From Nonomuraea rhodomycinica (GTDB lineage: Bacteria; Actinomycetota; Actinomycetes; Streptosporangiales; Streptosporangiaceae): DNA of 64,000 nucleotides. The position numbers and the translations under genes are program-made. Positions 40,884 through 49,657 of the stretch are shown here, one piece after another (positions within the stretch are counted from its first letter, which is position 1; each line of letters opens with the position of its first letter). The notes under the pieces are model-generated. The model ran no database searches. It saw only the letters and a list, made by a program, of their open reading frames with translations, and had not been told where the DNA came from. The stretch lies in assembly GCF_013363995.1 (NCBI RefSeq), contig NZ_JABWGO010000005.1:16611-80610 (forward strand), given 5' to 3'.

Positions 40884-42380
40884 CTAGCGGGTCTGCCGCG
40901 CCGCGACGCGGCTGTGGCGGTAGCCGTAGGTGAAGTACAGCAGCCCGCCGATGACCATCCAGATGACGAACCGCAGCCACGTCTCGACCGGCAGGTTGAG
41001 CATGAGGTAGAGGCAGGCCAGCACCGACAGGATCGGCAGCACCGGCACCAGCGGCGTGCGGAACGCCCGCGGCAGGTCGGGCCGGGTGCGCCGCAGGATG
41101 ATCACGCCGGCCGACACCACCACGAACGCGAACAGCGTGCCGATGTTGACCAGCTCGGCCAGCGCCCCGAGCGAGATGAAGCCGGACAGCAGCGCCGAGA
41201 CGATGCCGATGATGACGGTGAGCCGGGCCGGGGTGCCGAAGCGCGGGTGGACCTTGGCGAGCGGGCGCGGCAGCAGCCCGTCGCGGCACATGGCGAACAG
41301 CACCCGGGTCTGCCCCAGCATGAGGATCATGACCACGGTGGTGAGCCCGGCGATCGCCCCGATGCTGATCAGGCCGGCCGCCCACTTCTGGCCGACCGCG
41401 GTGAAGGCGTCGGCGAGCGGCGCCGAGGTGCTGAGCGTCTTGTAGTTCTGCATGCCGACGACGACCACCGACACCGCCACGTACAGGACCGTGCAGATGG
41501 CCAGCGAGCCGATGATGCCGCGCGGCATGTCGCGCTGCGGGTTGATGGTCTCCTCCGCGGCGGTGGCGACGATGTCGAAGCCGATGAAGGCGAAGAACAC
41601 GACCGCCGCGGCCGAGAAGATGCCGATCACGCCGAACGCCACGGGCGTGATGCCGAACAGCACCTGGATGAGCGGCGCCTTGAGCCCGGCGACCTGCTCG
41701 GTGGACTGGGCCGGCGGGATGAACGGCGAGTAGTTCTCCGCCTTGATGAAGAACAGCCCCGCCACGATGACCAGGAGGATCACCGCGACCTTGATCGCCA
41801 CGATGACCTGGTTGACCCGCGAGGAGAGCTTGATGCCCGCCACCAGGATCGCGGTCAGGAGGAGCACCACGATCATGGCCGGCAGGTTGACCACCGGGTT
41901 GTCGCCGGCGATCGACGCCGGCAGTTGCAGGCCGATCGAGGACATCAGCGACGCGAAGTACCCCGACCAGCCGACCGCGACCACCGCGGCCGCCAGCGCC
42001 ATCTCCAGCATGAGGTCCCAGCCGATGATCCAGGCCGGCAGCTCGCCGAGGGTGGCGAAGGAGAACGTGTACGCCGAGCCCGCCACCGGGATCGTGGAGG
42101 CGAACTCCGCGTAGCACAGCGCCGCCAGGCCGCAGACGATCGCGGAGACGACGAAGGAGAAGGCCACGGCCGGTCCGGCCGTCTGCTTGGCCACCTGTCC
42201 GGTCAGCACGAAGATGCCGGTGCCGACGATCACGCCGATGCCGAAGACGGTCAGGTCGACGGCCGTCAGGCGCTTGCGCAGCCGATGCTCCGGTGCCTCC
42301 GTGTCGCTGATGGACTGCTCAACGGATTTCGTGCGAAGGATGTCCACGAGTGTGACCTTGCCCACACGCAGGGACATCAT
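40884..42380 (-). CDS. APC-family amino acid permease
   Basis: This 498-residue membrane transporter has about 12 to 14 hydrophobic helices and the APC-family signature in the first helix, VFGIGVIVGTGIFVLTGQVA. GFDIVATAAEETINPQRDMPRGI follows in the middle. The N-terminal RTKSVEQSISDTEAPEHRLRKRL is typical of the cationic amino acid transporter-like (YhdG/CAT) branch. It should carry amino acids by proton coupling. The start is ATG 42380 or the adjacent ATG, after GGGAAAG. It is followed on the same strand upstream by dxs, but the 30-nt gap and unrelated function suggest separate control. Confidence 0.92.
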   Translation of the reverse strand: MMSLRVGKVTLVDILRTKSVEQSISDTEAPEHRLRKRLTAVDLTVFGIGVIVGTGIFVLTGQVAKQTAGPAVAFSFVVSAIVCGLAALCYAEFASTIPVAGSAYTFSFATLGELPAWIIGWDLMLEMALAAAVVAVGWSGYFASLMSSIGLQLPASIAGDNPVVNLPAMIVVLLLTAILVAGIKLSSRVNQVIVAIKVAVILLVIVAGLFFIKAENYSPFIPPAQSTEQVAGLKAPLIQVLFGITPVAFGVIGIFSAAAVVFFAFIGFDIVATAAEETINPQRDMPRGIIGSLAICTVLYVAVSVVVVGMQNYKTLSTSAPLADAFTAVGQKWAAGLISIGAIAGLTTVVMILMLGQTRVLFAMCRDGLLPRPLAKVHPRFGTPARLTVIIGIVSALLSGFISLGALAELVNIGTLFAFVVVSAGVIILRRTRPDLPRAFRTPLVPVLPILSVLACLYLMLNLPVETWLRFVIWMVIGGLLYFTYGYRHSRVAARQTR

Positions 42381-42411
42381 GCTTTCCCGATGGAACGAGG
42401 CGCGGGCGCGC

Positions 42412-44301
42412 TCAGTTGCGGGCGGAGGGGCTCCTGACCTGCTGGTCGCGGCGGGCGACCGCCTCGGTGATCTGGCGGGCGAGGTCCTGCCCGGTGAGGC
42501 CGATCCGGCCGAGGATCGCGGCCCGCTTGGCGTGCTCCAGGAACTCCTGCGGGATGCCGAACGTGCGGACCGGCACGTCCACGTCGGCGTCGCGCAGCAG
42601 CCGGGCCACCGCGTCGCCGACGCCGCCGACGCGGCCGTTGTCCTCGACGACCGCGACCATGCGGTGGGCGCGGGCCGCCAGCACCAGGGCCTCGTCGAGC
42701 GGCTTGACCCAGCGCGGGTCGACGACGGTGGCCGAGATGCCCTGGGCGTCGAGCAGGACCGCGGCGTCCAGGCACGCCCGGGCCATCGGGCCGACGGCGA
42801 CGATGAGCACGTCGGCGTCGCCGGCGCGCAGCACGTCCATCTCGCCGAGCTTGCCGGCCGCCTCGACCGGCTCGGCCACCGGGCCCTTGGGGAAGCGGAC
42901 GACCGTGGGGCCGTCGGTGACGGACACGGCCTCCTCCAGCAGCTCGGCCAGGCGCTCGCCGTCGCGCGGCACGGCGATGCGCAGGCCGGGCACGACCTGG
43001 AGGATCGACAGGTCCCACATGCCGTTGTGGCTGGCGCCGTCGTCGCCGGTGACGCCCGCCCGGTCGAGCACCACGGTGACGGGCAGCCGGTGCAGGGCGA
43101 CGTCCATGAGGAGCTGGTCGAAGGCGCGGTTGAGGAAGGTGGCGTAGACGGCCACGACCGGGTGCAGCCCGCCGAGCGCCAGCCCGGCCGCGCTGGTCAG
43201 GGCGTGCTGCTCGGCGATGCCGACGTCGTAGGTGCGCGCGGGGAAGGCGTCGCGGAAGGCGGCCAGGCCGGTCGGGTGGAGCATGGCGGCGGTGATCGCG
43301 ACGATGTCCTCGCGGTCCTTGCCGAGCCGGACCAGCTCCTCGCTGAAGGCGTCGGTCCAGATGCGGCCCTTGGGCTTCTCGGCGCCGGTGACCCGGTCGA
43401 AGGCGCCGGGCGAGTGGAACTGGTCCTCGTCGTGGTTCTCGGCCGGGGAGTAGCCGCGGCCCTTCTGGGTGAGGGCGTGGACGATGACCGGGCCGCGGAA
43501 GTCGCGGGCGGTGCGCAGGGCGGCCTCCATGGCCTGCTCGTCGTGGCCGTCGATGGGGCCGACGTACTTCAGGCCGAGGTCCTCGAACATCACCTGCGGG
43601 GCGAGGATGTCCTTGACACCCTTCTTGAAGCCGTGCAGGGCGTCGTACAGGACCGGGACGTTGCCGATCTTCTCCTTGACGTACTCCAGGAAGTCCTCGT
43701 AGCGGCGGGTGACCCGCAGCTTGGCCAGGTGGGAGGCGAGGCCGCCGATGGTCGGCGAGTAGGAGCGGCCGTTGTCGTTGACGACGATGACGACCGGCAG
43801 GTCCCGGACCGCGGCGATGTTGTTGAGCGCCTCCCAGGCCATGCCGCCGGTCAGCGCCCCGTCGCCGATGACGGCGACGGCGGTGCGGTCGCGCTCGCCG
43901 CGCAGCTTGAACGCCTTGCCCAGGCCGTCGGCGTAGGACAGCGCGGTCGAGGCGTGGGAGTTCTCCACGAAGTCGTGCTCGGACTCGGCCTGGCTCGGGT
44001 AGCCGGACAGGCCGCCCTCCTGCTTCAGCGCGCCGAAACCGGCCTGACGGCCGGTCAGGAGTTTGTGGACGTACGCCTGGTGGCCGGTGTCCCAGATGAT
44101 CGGGTCGCGCGGGGAGTCGAAGACCCGGTGCAGGGCGATGGTGAGCTCCACCACGCCGAGGTTGGGCCCGAGGTGCCCGCCGAAGCGGGAGCAGGAGTCG
44201 ACGAGCAGGTCGCGGATCTCGTTCGCCAGCCTCGGCAGCTCCTCGACATCGAGCCGTTTGACGTCGTGCGGTCCCTCAACCGAGCCCAGCAACCCGCTCA
44301 C
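42412..44301 (-). CDS. dxs: 1-deoxy-D-xylulose-5-phosphate synthase
   Basis: This 629-residue thiamin diphosphate enzyme condenses pyruvate and glyceraldehyde 3-phosphate in the first step of the MEP isoprenoid route. Motifs in order are GGHLGPNLGVVELTIALH, WDTGHQAYVHKLLTGR, the diphosphate-binding AVIGDGALTGGMAWEALNN and the transketolase-like PARTYDVGIAEQHALTSAAGLA. The C-terminal transketolase domain ends with DDGASHNGMWDLS and VVEDNGRVGG. Length is typical. The GTG at 44301 is the start. It is part of a block with rnd, thiolase and fadB genes that is conserved in related actinobacteria. Confidence 0.96.
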   Translation of the reverse strand: MSGLLGSVEGPHDVKRLDVEELPRLANEIRDLLVDSCSRFGGHLGPNLGVVELTIALHRVFDSPRDPIIWDTGHQAYVHKLLTGRQAGFGALKQEGGLSGYPSQAESEHDFVENSHASTALSYADGLGKAFKLRGERDRTAVAVIGDGALTGGMAWEALNNIAAVRDLPVVIVVNDNGRSYSPTIGGLASHLAKLRVTRRYEDFLEYVKEKIGNVPVLYDALHGFKKGVKDILAPQVMFEDLGLKYVGPIDGHDEQAMEAALRTARDFRGPVIVHALTQKGRGYSPAENHDEDQFHSPGAFDRVTGAEKPKGRIWTDAFSEELVRLGKDREDIVAITAAMLHPTGLAAFRDAFPARTYDVGIAEQHALTSAAGLALGGLHPVVAVYATFLNRAFDQLLMDVALHRLPVTVVLDRAGVTGDDGASHNGMWDLSILQVVPGLRIAVPRDGERLAELLEEAVSVTDGPTVVRFPKGPVAEPVEAAGKLGEMDVLRAGDADVLIVAVGPMARACLDAAVLLDAQGISATVVDPRWVKPLDEALVLAARAHRMVAVVEDNGRVGGVGDAVARLLRDADVDVPVRTFGIPQEFLEHAKRAAILGRIGLTGQDLARQITEAVARRDQQVRSPSARN

Positions 44302-44424
44302 GGATGCGATCCCCTCTGCTTCTTGGCACCAGTGGCTTGAAGTCTAGTTCGTGGACGTCCCGCTGACTCCATCGAGTCAAATCCACACGCATTTGTCCGA
44401 TCTTGACCTAGTCTTGCCTACACT

Positions 44425-45288
44425 ATGAACACTCTCCCCATGCGGAAACTGACGACTGTCCTGGCCACCGGCGTTCTCGTCTCGCTGGTGGGCGTGGGCA
44501 CGGCGTCAGCTCAGACCGAGCCCGTCGCTTCCTCCGGACAGCAGGCCCAGGCCCCCGCCCAGGCGGCCCAGACGCTCGCCGCGCCGCCGCGCGGCCGGAC
44601 GGCCGCCACGGCCAACCCGCTGTACAGGACGGGCACGCTCGCCGACTCCCACTGTTCTCCCGGCGGCCTGCCCAAGGGCAGCACCGCCGCGTACAAGCGT
44701 TTTCTGACCCGTGTGACGAACTGCCTGAACGCCTCGTGGTCCACCCAGTTCCGCAAGGCGAAGCTGCCGTTCAGCAAGCCGCGCCTGCGCATCATCACCC
44801 GCAAGCTGCGCACGCCGTGCGGCCCGTGGAGCCCGGGTGCCGACGGCATCTACTGCTCCACCGACCGCACCATGTACATGCTGGTGACCAAGACGCAGCT
44901 GCGTGACCCGTTCGCGCTGGGCATCACCCGCCTGATGGCGCACGAGTACGGGCACCACGTGCAGAACATCTCCGGCATCTGGAGCTACTACTGGCCGGCC
45001 CGCGCCCGCGCCTCCAAGGCGGGCCAGCTGCAGCTGTCGCGCCGTTCCGAGCTGCAGGCCGAGTGCTTCTCCTCCGTCTTCATGCGCACGATCGAGGACA
45101 CCCTCCCGATCGACCCCGCGCAGTGGGACTACACGGTCGACTGGTTCCGCAAGAACGGCGCCAAGGCCTGGCCGCAGAACGACCACGGCAAGGGCTCCTC
45201 GCAGGCGTACTGGATGAACCGCGGCTACGGCTCGGCCTCCCCGGGCTCCTGCAACACCTGGGCCGCCTCGGCCCGCGCGGTCGCCTAG
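44425..45288 (+). CDS. Secreted neutral zinc metallopeptidase, first paralogue
   Basis: This protein of up to 287 residues has a Sec signal peptide ending near TASAQ (about residue 30), an Ala/Gln-rich linker and a metallopeptidase domain. The zinc site is H173-E174-x2-H177 in LMAHEYGHHVQ, and a third ligand is likely in SELQAECFS. The fold matches the putative neutral zinc metallopeptidase (YpfJ-like) family. Cysteines at about 77, 100, 132 and 144 could form disulfides. ATG 44425 or the in-frame ATG 44440 may be the start; the latter directly precedes a classic signal sequence. A TACACT hexamer just upstream suggests a leaderless message. A second, related gene follows. Confidence 0.88.
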   Translation: MNTLPMRKLTTVLATGVLVSLVGVGTASAQTEPVASSGQQAQAPAQAAQTLAAPPRGRTAATANPLYRTGTLADSHCSPGGLPKGSTAAYKRFLTRVTNCLNASWSTQFRKAKLPFSKPRLRIITRKLRTPCGPWSPGADGIYCSTDRTMYMLVTKTQLRDPFALGITRLMAHEYGHHVQNISGIWSYYWPARARASKAGQLQLSRRSELQAECFSSVFMRTIEDTLPIDPAQWDYTVDWFRKNGAKAWPQNDHGKGSSQAYWMNRGYGSASPGSCNTWAASARAVA

Positions 45289-45304
45289 CCGGCACCGCAC
45301 CATC

Positions 45305-45347
45305 GGCGCGGTCGTGTCCCTCGGGGACGCGGCCGCGCCGTGCTTTT
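45305..45347 (+). terminator. Terminator between the two peptidase genes
   Basis: GGCGCGGTCGTGTCCC and GGGACGCGGCCGCGCC form a 16-bp stem with two G-U pairs and a short loop (45305-45339), followed by TGCTTTT. It lies 17 nt after the first peptidase stop, so the second gene needs its own promoter. Confidence 0.8.
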
Positions 45348-45422
45348 CGCGACGGGCGCTCACTGTGGGGCCGCTTTCTCCGCGTTTCCCCAGACAGCCC
45401 ACCAAATCGCCACCAACTGGTC

Positions 45423-45428
45423 TAGTAT
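45423..45428 (+). promoter_or_regulatory. -10 element for leaderless transcription of the second peptidase
   Basis: TAGTAT at 45423-45428 ends eight bases before the GTG start at 45437. Transcription would begin at or next to the start codon, and no Shine-Dalgarno is present. The -35 region is weak. Confidence 0.5.
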
Positions 45429-45436
45429 CCGCGATC

Positions 45437-46243
45437 GTGCGTATTCCCCTTGTCGCAGCGTCGGTCTGCGTGATCGCGGGCCTCGGCCTGCCCGGTACGG
45501 CCGGCGCGCAGACCGCGGCGGGCGCCCCCACGGCACAGACGGCGTCCCTCCCCCACGCGGCCGCGGCGCCCCCCGCCGTCCTCGCCGAGAACCGGATCTA
45601 CCGCTCCGGCACCGCCTCCCCGCTGTCCTGCCCCATCCCGGAGATCCGCGAGGGCAGCGCCGCCTCGCTCAAGACCTTCCACCGGGCCATGGCCCGCTGC
45701 GCCGACCGCTTCTGGGCCACCCGGTTCAGGGCCGCCGGCCTGACGTACACCTCGCCCAAGGTGACGATCACGACGGGCAGCTCCTCGGTCTGCGGCAAGA
45801 TCACCAGCAACGGCGCCCAGTACTGCCCCACCCAGCGCACGGTCGCCATCCGCATCATGAAGCGGGACCTCACCGACCCGTTCCGGATGAACATCGCCCA
45901 CTCCGTCGCCCACGAGTGGGGCCACCACGTCCAGCAGCTCACCGGCATGCTGGACGAGCAGAACCGCCTCTACTGGCGGGCCCGCGGCAGCGCCCGCTCC
46001 ATCGTCAGCCACCGGCTGGAGATGCAGGCCGAGTGCTTCGCCGGCGTCTTCTACAGCGTCGCGCTCGACTCCATCGACCCCGGCATCACCTGGGACCAGT
46101 GGATCGGCGCCGTCCGCGAGGCCGAGGAGAGCAAGGTGCACGGCAAGCCGCGCAACCTCGCCTACTGGCAGAACCGCGGCTACACCAGCGGCTCGGCCGG
46201 CTCCTGCAACACCTGGAAGGCTTCACTAGCCCGCGTCTCCTGA
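45437..46243 (+). CDS. Secreted neutral zinc metallopeptidase, second paralogue
   Basis: This 268-residue relative of the preceding gene has a signal peptide (residues 1-24, ending TAGAQ). The zinc motif is H159-E160-x2-H163 in VAHEWGHHVQQLTG, with EMQAECFAGVF as the later ligand region. Both proteins end in the shared GY-x-SxSxGSCNTWxAS tail. Sequence between the motifs has diverged, so the duplication is not recent. A -10-like TAGTAT lies eight bases before GTG 45437, and a terminator separates it from the first copy. The two may have different substrates or be induced separately. Confidence 0.88.
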   Translation: MRIPLVAASVCVIAGLGLPGTAGAQTAAGAPTAQTASLPHAAAAPPAVLAENRIYRSGTASPLSCPIPEIREGSAASLKTFHRAMARCADRFWATRFRAAGLTYTSPKVTITTGSSSVCGKITSNGAQYCPTQRTVAIRIMKRDLTDPFRMNIAHSVAHEWGHHVQQLTGMLDEQNRLYWRARGSARSIVSHRLEMQAECFAGVFYSVALDSIDPGITWDQWIGAVREAEESKVHGKPRNLAYWQNRGYTSGSAGSCNTWKASLARVS

Positions 46244-46274
46244 CCGCCTCCTCCTGTTCGTGCCGGGGAGGTCC

Positions 46275-47537
46275 TCAGCCGGTGACGCGGGCCAGGACCT
46301 CCAGCGGATCCGCCAGGACGTGGGCGAAGGCCAGCTCGGCCGCCCCCACCAGCGTCGCGTCGTCGGCCAGGGCCGAGGTGCGCAGCCGCAGCCGCTCGCG
46401 CTGCGGGCCCATCGCGTTCGTCGCGAGCCGGCTGCGCACCTGGGCCGCCGACCCCAGGTACACCTCGCGCAGCATGCCCCCGAAGATCACCATCTCGGGG
46501 TTGAAGATGTTGACCAGGTTGGCCACGCCCAGGCCGAGCCAGCCGCCCACGCGCTTGAGCGCCTCCTGCGCCACGATGTCCCCCCGGTCGGCCGCGTCCA
46601 CCACGGCCCGCACCGCGTCCCGCCCCTGACGCCCCGCACCGTCCACCGCGACCCGGTCCCCGTCGAACGCCGCCGCACCACCGTCACCGCGCGCCGCCAC
46701 CCGACCCGCGGCCTCCAGGAGGGCGCGCTCCCCCACCTCGGCCTCCAGGCAGCCCCGCGAGCCGCACCCGCACGGCTGCCCGCCCGGGTTGACCACCATG
46801 TGGCCGACCTCGCCGCCGTAGCCGTCGTGGCCGCCGAGCAGGTGGCCGCCGGTGATGATGCCGCCCCCGATGCCCACGTCGCCGTGCAGGTAGATGAGGT
46901 CGCGCACCCCGACGGCCACGCCCCTGCTGTGCTCGGCCAGCGCCGCCAGGTTGGCGTCGTTGCCCACGCTCACCGGCAGCCCCAGGCCCAGCCGGCGGCC
47001 CAGCTCCTCGCCGAACGGCACCGCCTCGGCCCCCAGGTTCGGCCCGAACATGATCACGCCGTCGGCCTTGCGCACGCCGCCGGAGACCGCCGCGGCGGCG
47101 CCGACGCACACCGTGTCGGCGCGCGTCTTGCGCCGCATCTGCCGGGCGAACCCGGCGAGGGTCCCGGCCAGCTCGTCCAGGTCGAACGGCCCGCGCCGGC
47201 GCGCCGTCTCCCGGCGGTCGAGGATCGCCCCGCCCAGCCCGACCCGGGCCGCCGCCAGCCGGTCGGGGCCCACGTCGAAGGCGAACACGTACACCCGCGA
47301 CGACTCGGGCCGCACCACCAGCGACGGACGGCCGGCCCGCCCGGTCTCGCGCGGCAGCTCCTCCCGCACCAGCCCCGCGGCGGTGAGGTCGGAGGTCAGC
47401 GCCATGATGGTGCTGCGGTTGAGCCCCATCTTCGCGGTCAGCTCGGCCCGCGAGATCGGCCCCCCGAGGTGGACATGGCGAAGCAGCGCGCCGAGGTTGT
47501 GGCGCCTGATGTCCTCCTGCGAGGGGCCGGCACGCAT
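46275..47537 (-). CDS. ROK-family transcriptional regulator (XylR-like)
   Basis: This protein of about 420 residues is a ROK repressor. An N-terminal winged helix (HNLGALLRHVHLGGPISRAELTAKMGLNRSTIMALTSDL) is joined to a sugar-kinase-like effector domain with IGGGIITGGHLLGGHDGYGGEVGHM and the zinc motif CGCGSRGCLE. ATG 47537 is preferred because AAGGA lies ten bases upstream; GTG 47576 overlapping the permease stop is an alternative. It is the last gene of the binding protein, ATPase, permease and regulator series, the usual arrangement for xylose-type importers. It probably senses the imported sugar and binds the TTGTT/AACAA repeats before the operon. Confidence 0.9.
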   Translation of the reverse strand: MRAGPSQEDIRRHNLGALLRHVHLGGPISRAELTAKMGLNRSTIMALTSDLTAAGLVREELPRETGRAGRPSLVVRPESSRVYVFAFDVGPDRLAAARVGLGGAILDRRETARRRGPFDLDELAGTLAGFARQMRRKTRADTVCVGAAAAVSGGVRKADGVIMFGPNLGAEAVPFGEELGRRLGLGLPVSVGNDANLAALAEHSRGVAVGVRDLIYLHGDVGIGGGIITGGHLLGGHDGYGGEVGHMVVNPGGQPCGCGSRGCLEAEVGERALLEAAGRVAARGDGGAAAFDGDRVAVDGAGRQGRDAVRAVVDAADRGDIVAQEALKRVGGWLGLGVANLVNIFNPEMVIFGGMLREVYLGSAAQVRSRLATNAMGPQRERLRLRTSALADDATLVGAAELAFAHVLADPLEVLARVTG

Positions 47538-47572
47538 CGTCTGAGCATCCTTGAACGACGGGAAGTCGCTGA

Positions 47573-48835
47573 TCACCTTAGACCAGCGGCGGCCGCGCGC
47601 TTGCGGGCCAGGGCGTCGACCCCCGCCGCGAGCAGCAGGACGAAGCCGGTGACCAGATATTTGACGCTCGCACCGTACTGCATGAGGGCCATGCCGTTGT
47701 CGATGACCGCGATGACGGCGCCGCCGAGCACGGCGTCGAGCACCCGCCCCTTGCCGCCGAACAGGCTCGTCCCGCCGATCACCGCCGCGCCCACCGCGTA
47801 CAGCAGCACGGAGCTGCCGCCCGTGTTCGGGTCGACCGAGCTGGCCCGGGAGGCGGCGATGATGCCGCCGACGGCCGCCATCGAGGAGCAGATGACGAAC
47901 GCGCTCACCCGGATCCGGTCGACCGCGATGCCCGCCCGGCGCGCCGCCTCGGCGTTGCCGCCGACCGCGTACACGTGCCGGCCGAACGCGGTGCGCCGCA
48001 GCACGAACGTCCACAGCACCAGCAGCGCCAGGATGACCGGCACGACGATCGGCACGCCCTTGAGCGAGGCGAACGCCGGGTTGAAGCTGCGCTCCAGGTT
48101 GAGCACGTACACCGCCGCGCCCGCGAGGACCGCCAGAGCACCCACCCGCGCGGCGATGAGCGACAGCGGGTCGGCCACCAGGCCGCGCGCGGCCCGCTTG
48201 CGCGCCCGCACCACCTGCAGCCCCGCATAGGCGAGCACGCTGACCGCGTAGAGCGCCCAGCCGAGGGCCGGCGGCAGGTTGCGCTGCGCGACGGCCTTGA
48301 TGACGGGGTCGTTGATGGAGATGTTGGTGCCCTCGTTCACCAGGACCAGCACGAGGCCCTGGAAGGCGAGGAACGCGGCCAGCGTCACCACGAACGACGG
48401 GATGCCGACCTTGGCGACGATGGCGCCGAGCACGGTGCCGATGACCGCGCCGGCGACGATCGCGGCGAGCACCCCGACGTACCAGGGCAGCCCCATGTTG
48501 GTGAGGGTGACCGCGAGGACGGCCGCGCAGACGCCGCTGGTGAAGCCCGCCGACAGGTCGATCTCGCCGATGAGCAGCACGAACACCAGGCCCATGGCGA
48601 TCACGGTGACCGCCGCGCCCTGGGTGAAGAGGTTGGCGAAGTTGATGCCGGTGAGGAAGGCGGGCCGCGCCAGCGCGAACGCCGTGCACAGCACCACCAG
48701 CCCGAGGACGGCGGGCAGCGCGCCCATGTCACCGGCGCGCACCCGCTCGGTGTAGGCGCGGGCGCTGTGGCCGATCGAGGGCGAGCGCACGGCCGTCGCG
48801 ACCGCCTCACCGGGGAGTTCCTTGACCTTGCTCAT
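47573..48835 (-). CDS. Sugar ABC transporter permease (XylH-like)
   Basis: This 420-residue permease has about ten membrane helices and belongs to the ribose/xylose branch (BPD_transp_2). Landmarks are FANLFTQGAAVTVIAMGLVFVLLIGEIDLSAGFTSG, the EAA-like region GRHVYAVGGNAEAARRAGI and TGGSSVLLYAVGAAVIGGTSLFGGKG. It is longer than RbsC because of an extra segment in the middle, as in XylH. Its ATG overlaps the ATPase stop in ATGA. It forms the membrane channel with the neighbouring ATPase and binding protein. Confidence 0.9.
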   Translation of the reverse strand: MSKVKELPGEAVATAVRSPSIGHSARAYTERVRAGDMGALPAVLGLVVLCTAFALARPAFLTGINFANLFTQGAAVTVIAMGLVFVLLIGEIDLSAGFTSGVCAAVLAVTLTNMGLPWYVGVLAAIVAGAVIGTVLGAIVAKVGIPSFVVTLAAFLAFQGLVLVLVNEGTNISINDPVIKAVAQRNLPPALGWALYAVSVLAYAGLQVVRARKRAARGLVADPLSLIAARVGALAVLAGAAVYVLNLERSFNPAFASLKGVPIVVPVILALLVLWTFVLRRTAFGRHVYAVGGNAEAARRAGIAVDRIRVSAFVICSSMAAVGGIIAASRASSVDPNTGGSSVLLYAVGAAVIGGTSLFGGKGRVLDAVLGGAVIAVIDNGMALMQYGASVKYLVTGFVLLLAAGVDALARKRAAAAGLR

Positions 48836-49596
48836 GCGACAGCCCCGTTCTTGAGGCCGAGGTCTCCGCTCCGGCCGGAAGTGATCAGTTCGACGACCTG
48901 GGCGTGCGTCACGTCGGCGGTTCTGACCTGGGCGGCCATCCTGCCGAGGTAGAGCGCCGCGATCCGGTCGGAGACGGCGAAGACGTCGTTCATGTTGTGC
49001 GAGATGAGCACGACGGCCAGGCCGTTGTCGGCCAGGCGGCGCACCAGCTCCAGCACCTGCGCGGTCTGGGCGACGCCGAGGGCGGCGGTCGGCTCGTCGA
49101 GGATGACGACCTTGCTGTCCCACAGCACGGCCTTGGCGATGGCGACGGTCTGGCGCTGGCCGCCGGACAGGCTGGAGACCTGCTGGCGGATGGACTTGAC
49201 CGTGCGGACGGACAGGCTGTTCAGGGTCTGCTCGGCGAGCTCCTCCATGGTGTCCTCGTCCAGGACCAGGCCCCGGCGGCGTTCCCGGCCGAGGAACATG
49301 TTCTGGACGATGTCCAGGTTGTCGCAGAGCGCGAGGTCCTGGTAGACGATCTCGATGCCGAGCTCGCCCGCGTCGCGCGGGCCGTTCACCTGGACGGGAC
49401 GGCCGTCGAACAGCAGCTCGCCGTTGTCGATGGGGTGGATGCCGCCGATGCACTTGACCAGCGTCGACTTGCCGGCGCCGTTGTCGCCGACGAGGGCGGT
49501 CACCTCGCCGGCGTGGGCGGAGAACGTCACGTCGTGCAGGACTTTCACGGGGCCGAAGCTCTTGTCGATCCCGCGCGCCTCGAGCAGGGGGGTCAT
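48832..49596 (-). CDS. Sugar ABC transporter ATP-binding protein, single domain
   Basis: This 254-residue ATPase has a Walker A (GDNGAGKST, residues 37-45), the Q loop YQDLALCDNL, the signature SSLSGGQRQTVAIAKA, Walker B VVILDEPTAAL and the switch histidine in LISHNMND. Classical XylG and RbsA proteins contain two fused ABC domains of about 500 residues; here there is only one, so it should work as a homodimer. Single-domain versions are known in actinobacterial xylose importers. It lies between the binding protein and permease genes. Confidence 0.92.
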   Translation of the reverse strand: MTPLLEARGIDKSFGPVKVLHDVTFSAHAGEVTALVGDNGAGKSTLVKCIGGIHPIDNGELLFDGRPVQVNGPRDAGELGIEIVYQDLALCDNLDIVQNMFLGRERRRGLVLDEDTMEELAEQTLNSLSVRTVKSIRQQVSSLSGGQRQTVAIAKAVLWDSKVVILDEPTAALGVAQTAQVLELVRRLADNGLAVVLISHNMNDVFAVSDRIAALYLGRMAAQVRTADVTHAQVVELITSGRSGDLGLKNGAVA

Positions 49597-49657
49597 GGGT
49601 CTCCCTCGGGGAGGGGCGCGGCCGGGCGTCTGCCGGCCGCGCCCCGGATGAGCTTCG

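Noticed and set aside
38056..42117. A 1353-codon open frame on the minus strand
   Set aside because: It runs antisense through the thiolase and beta-oxidation genes and in a wrong frame through the permease. No domain is present, and real genes with intact active sites occupy the region.
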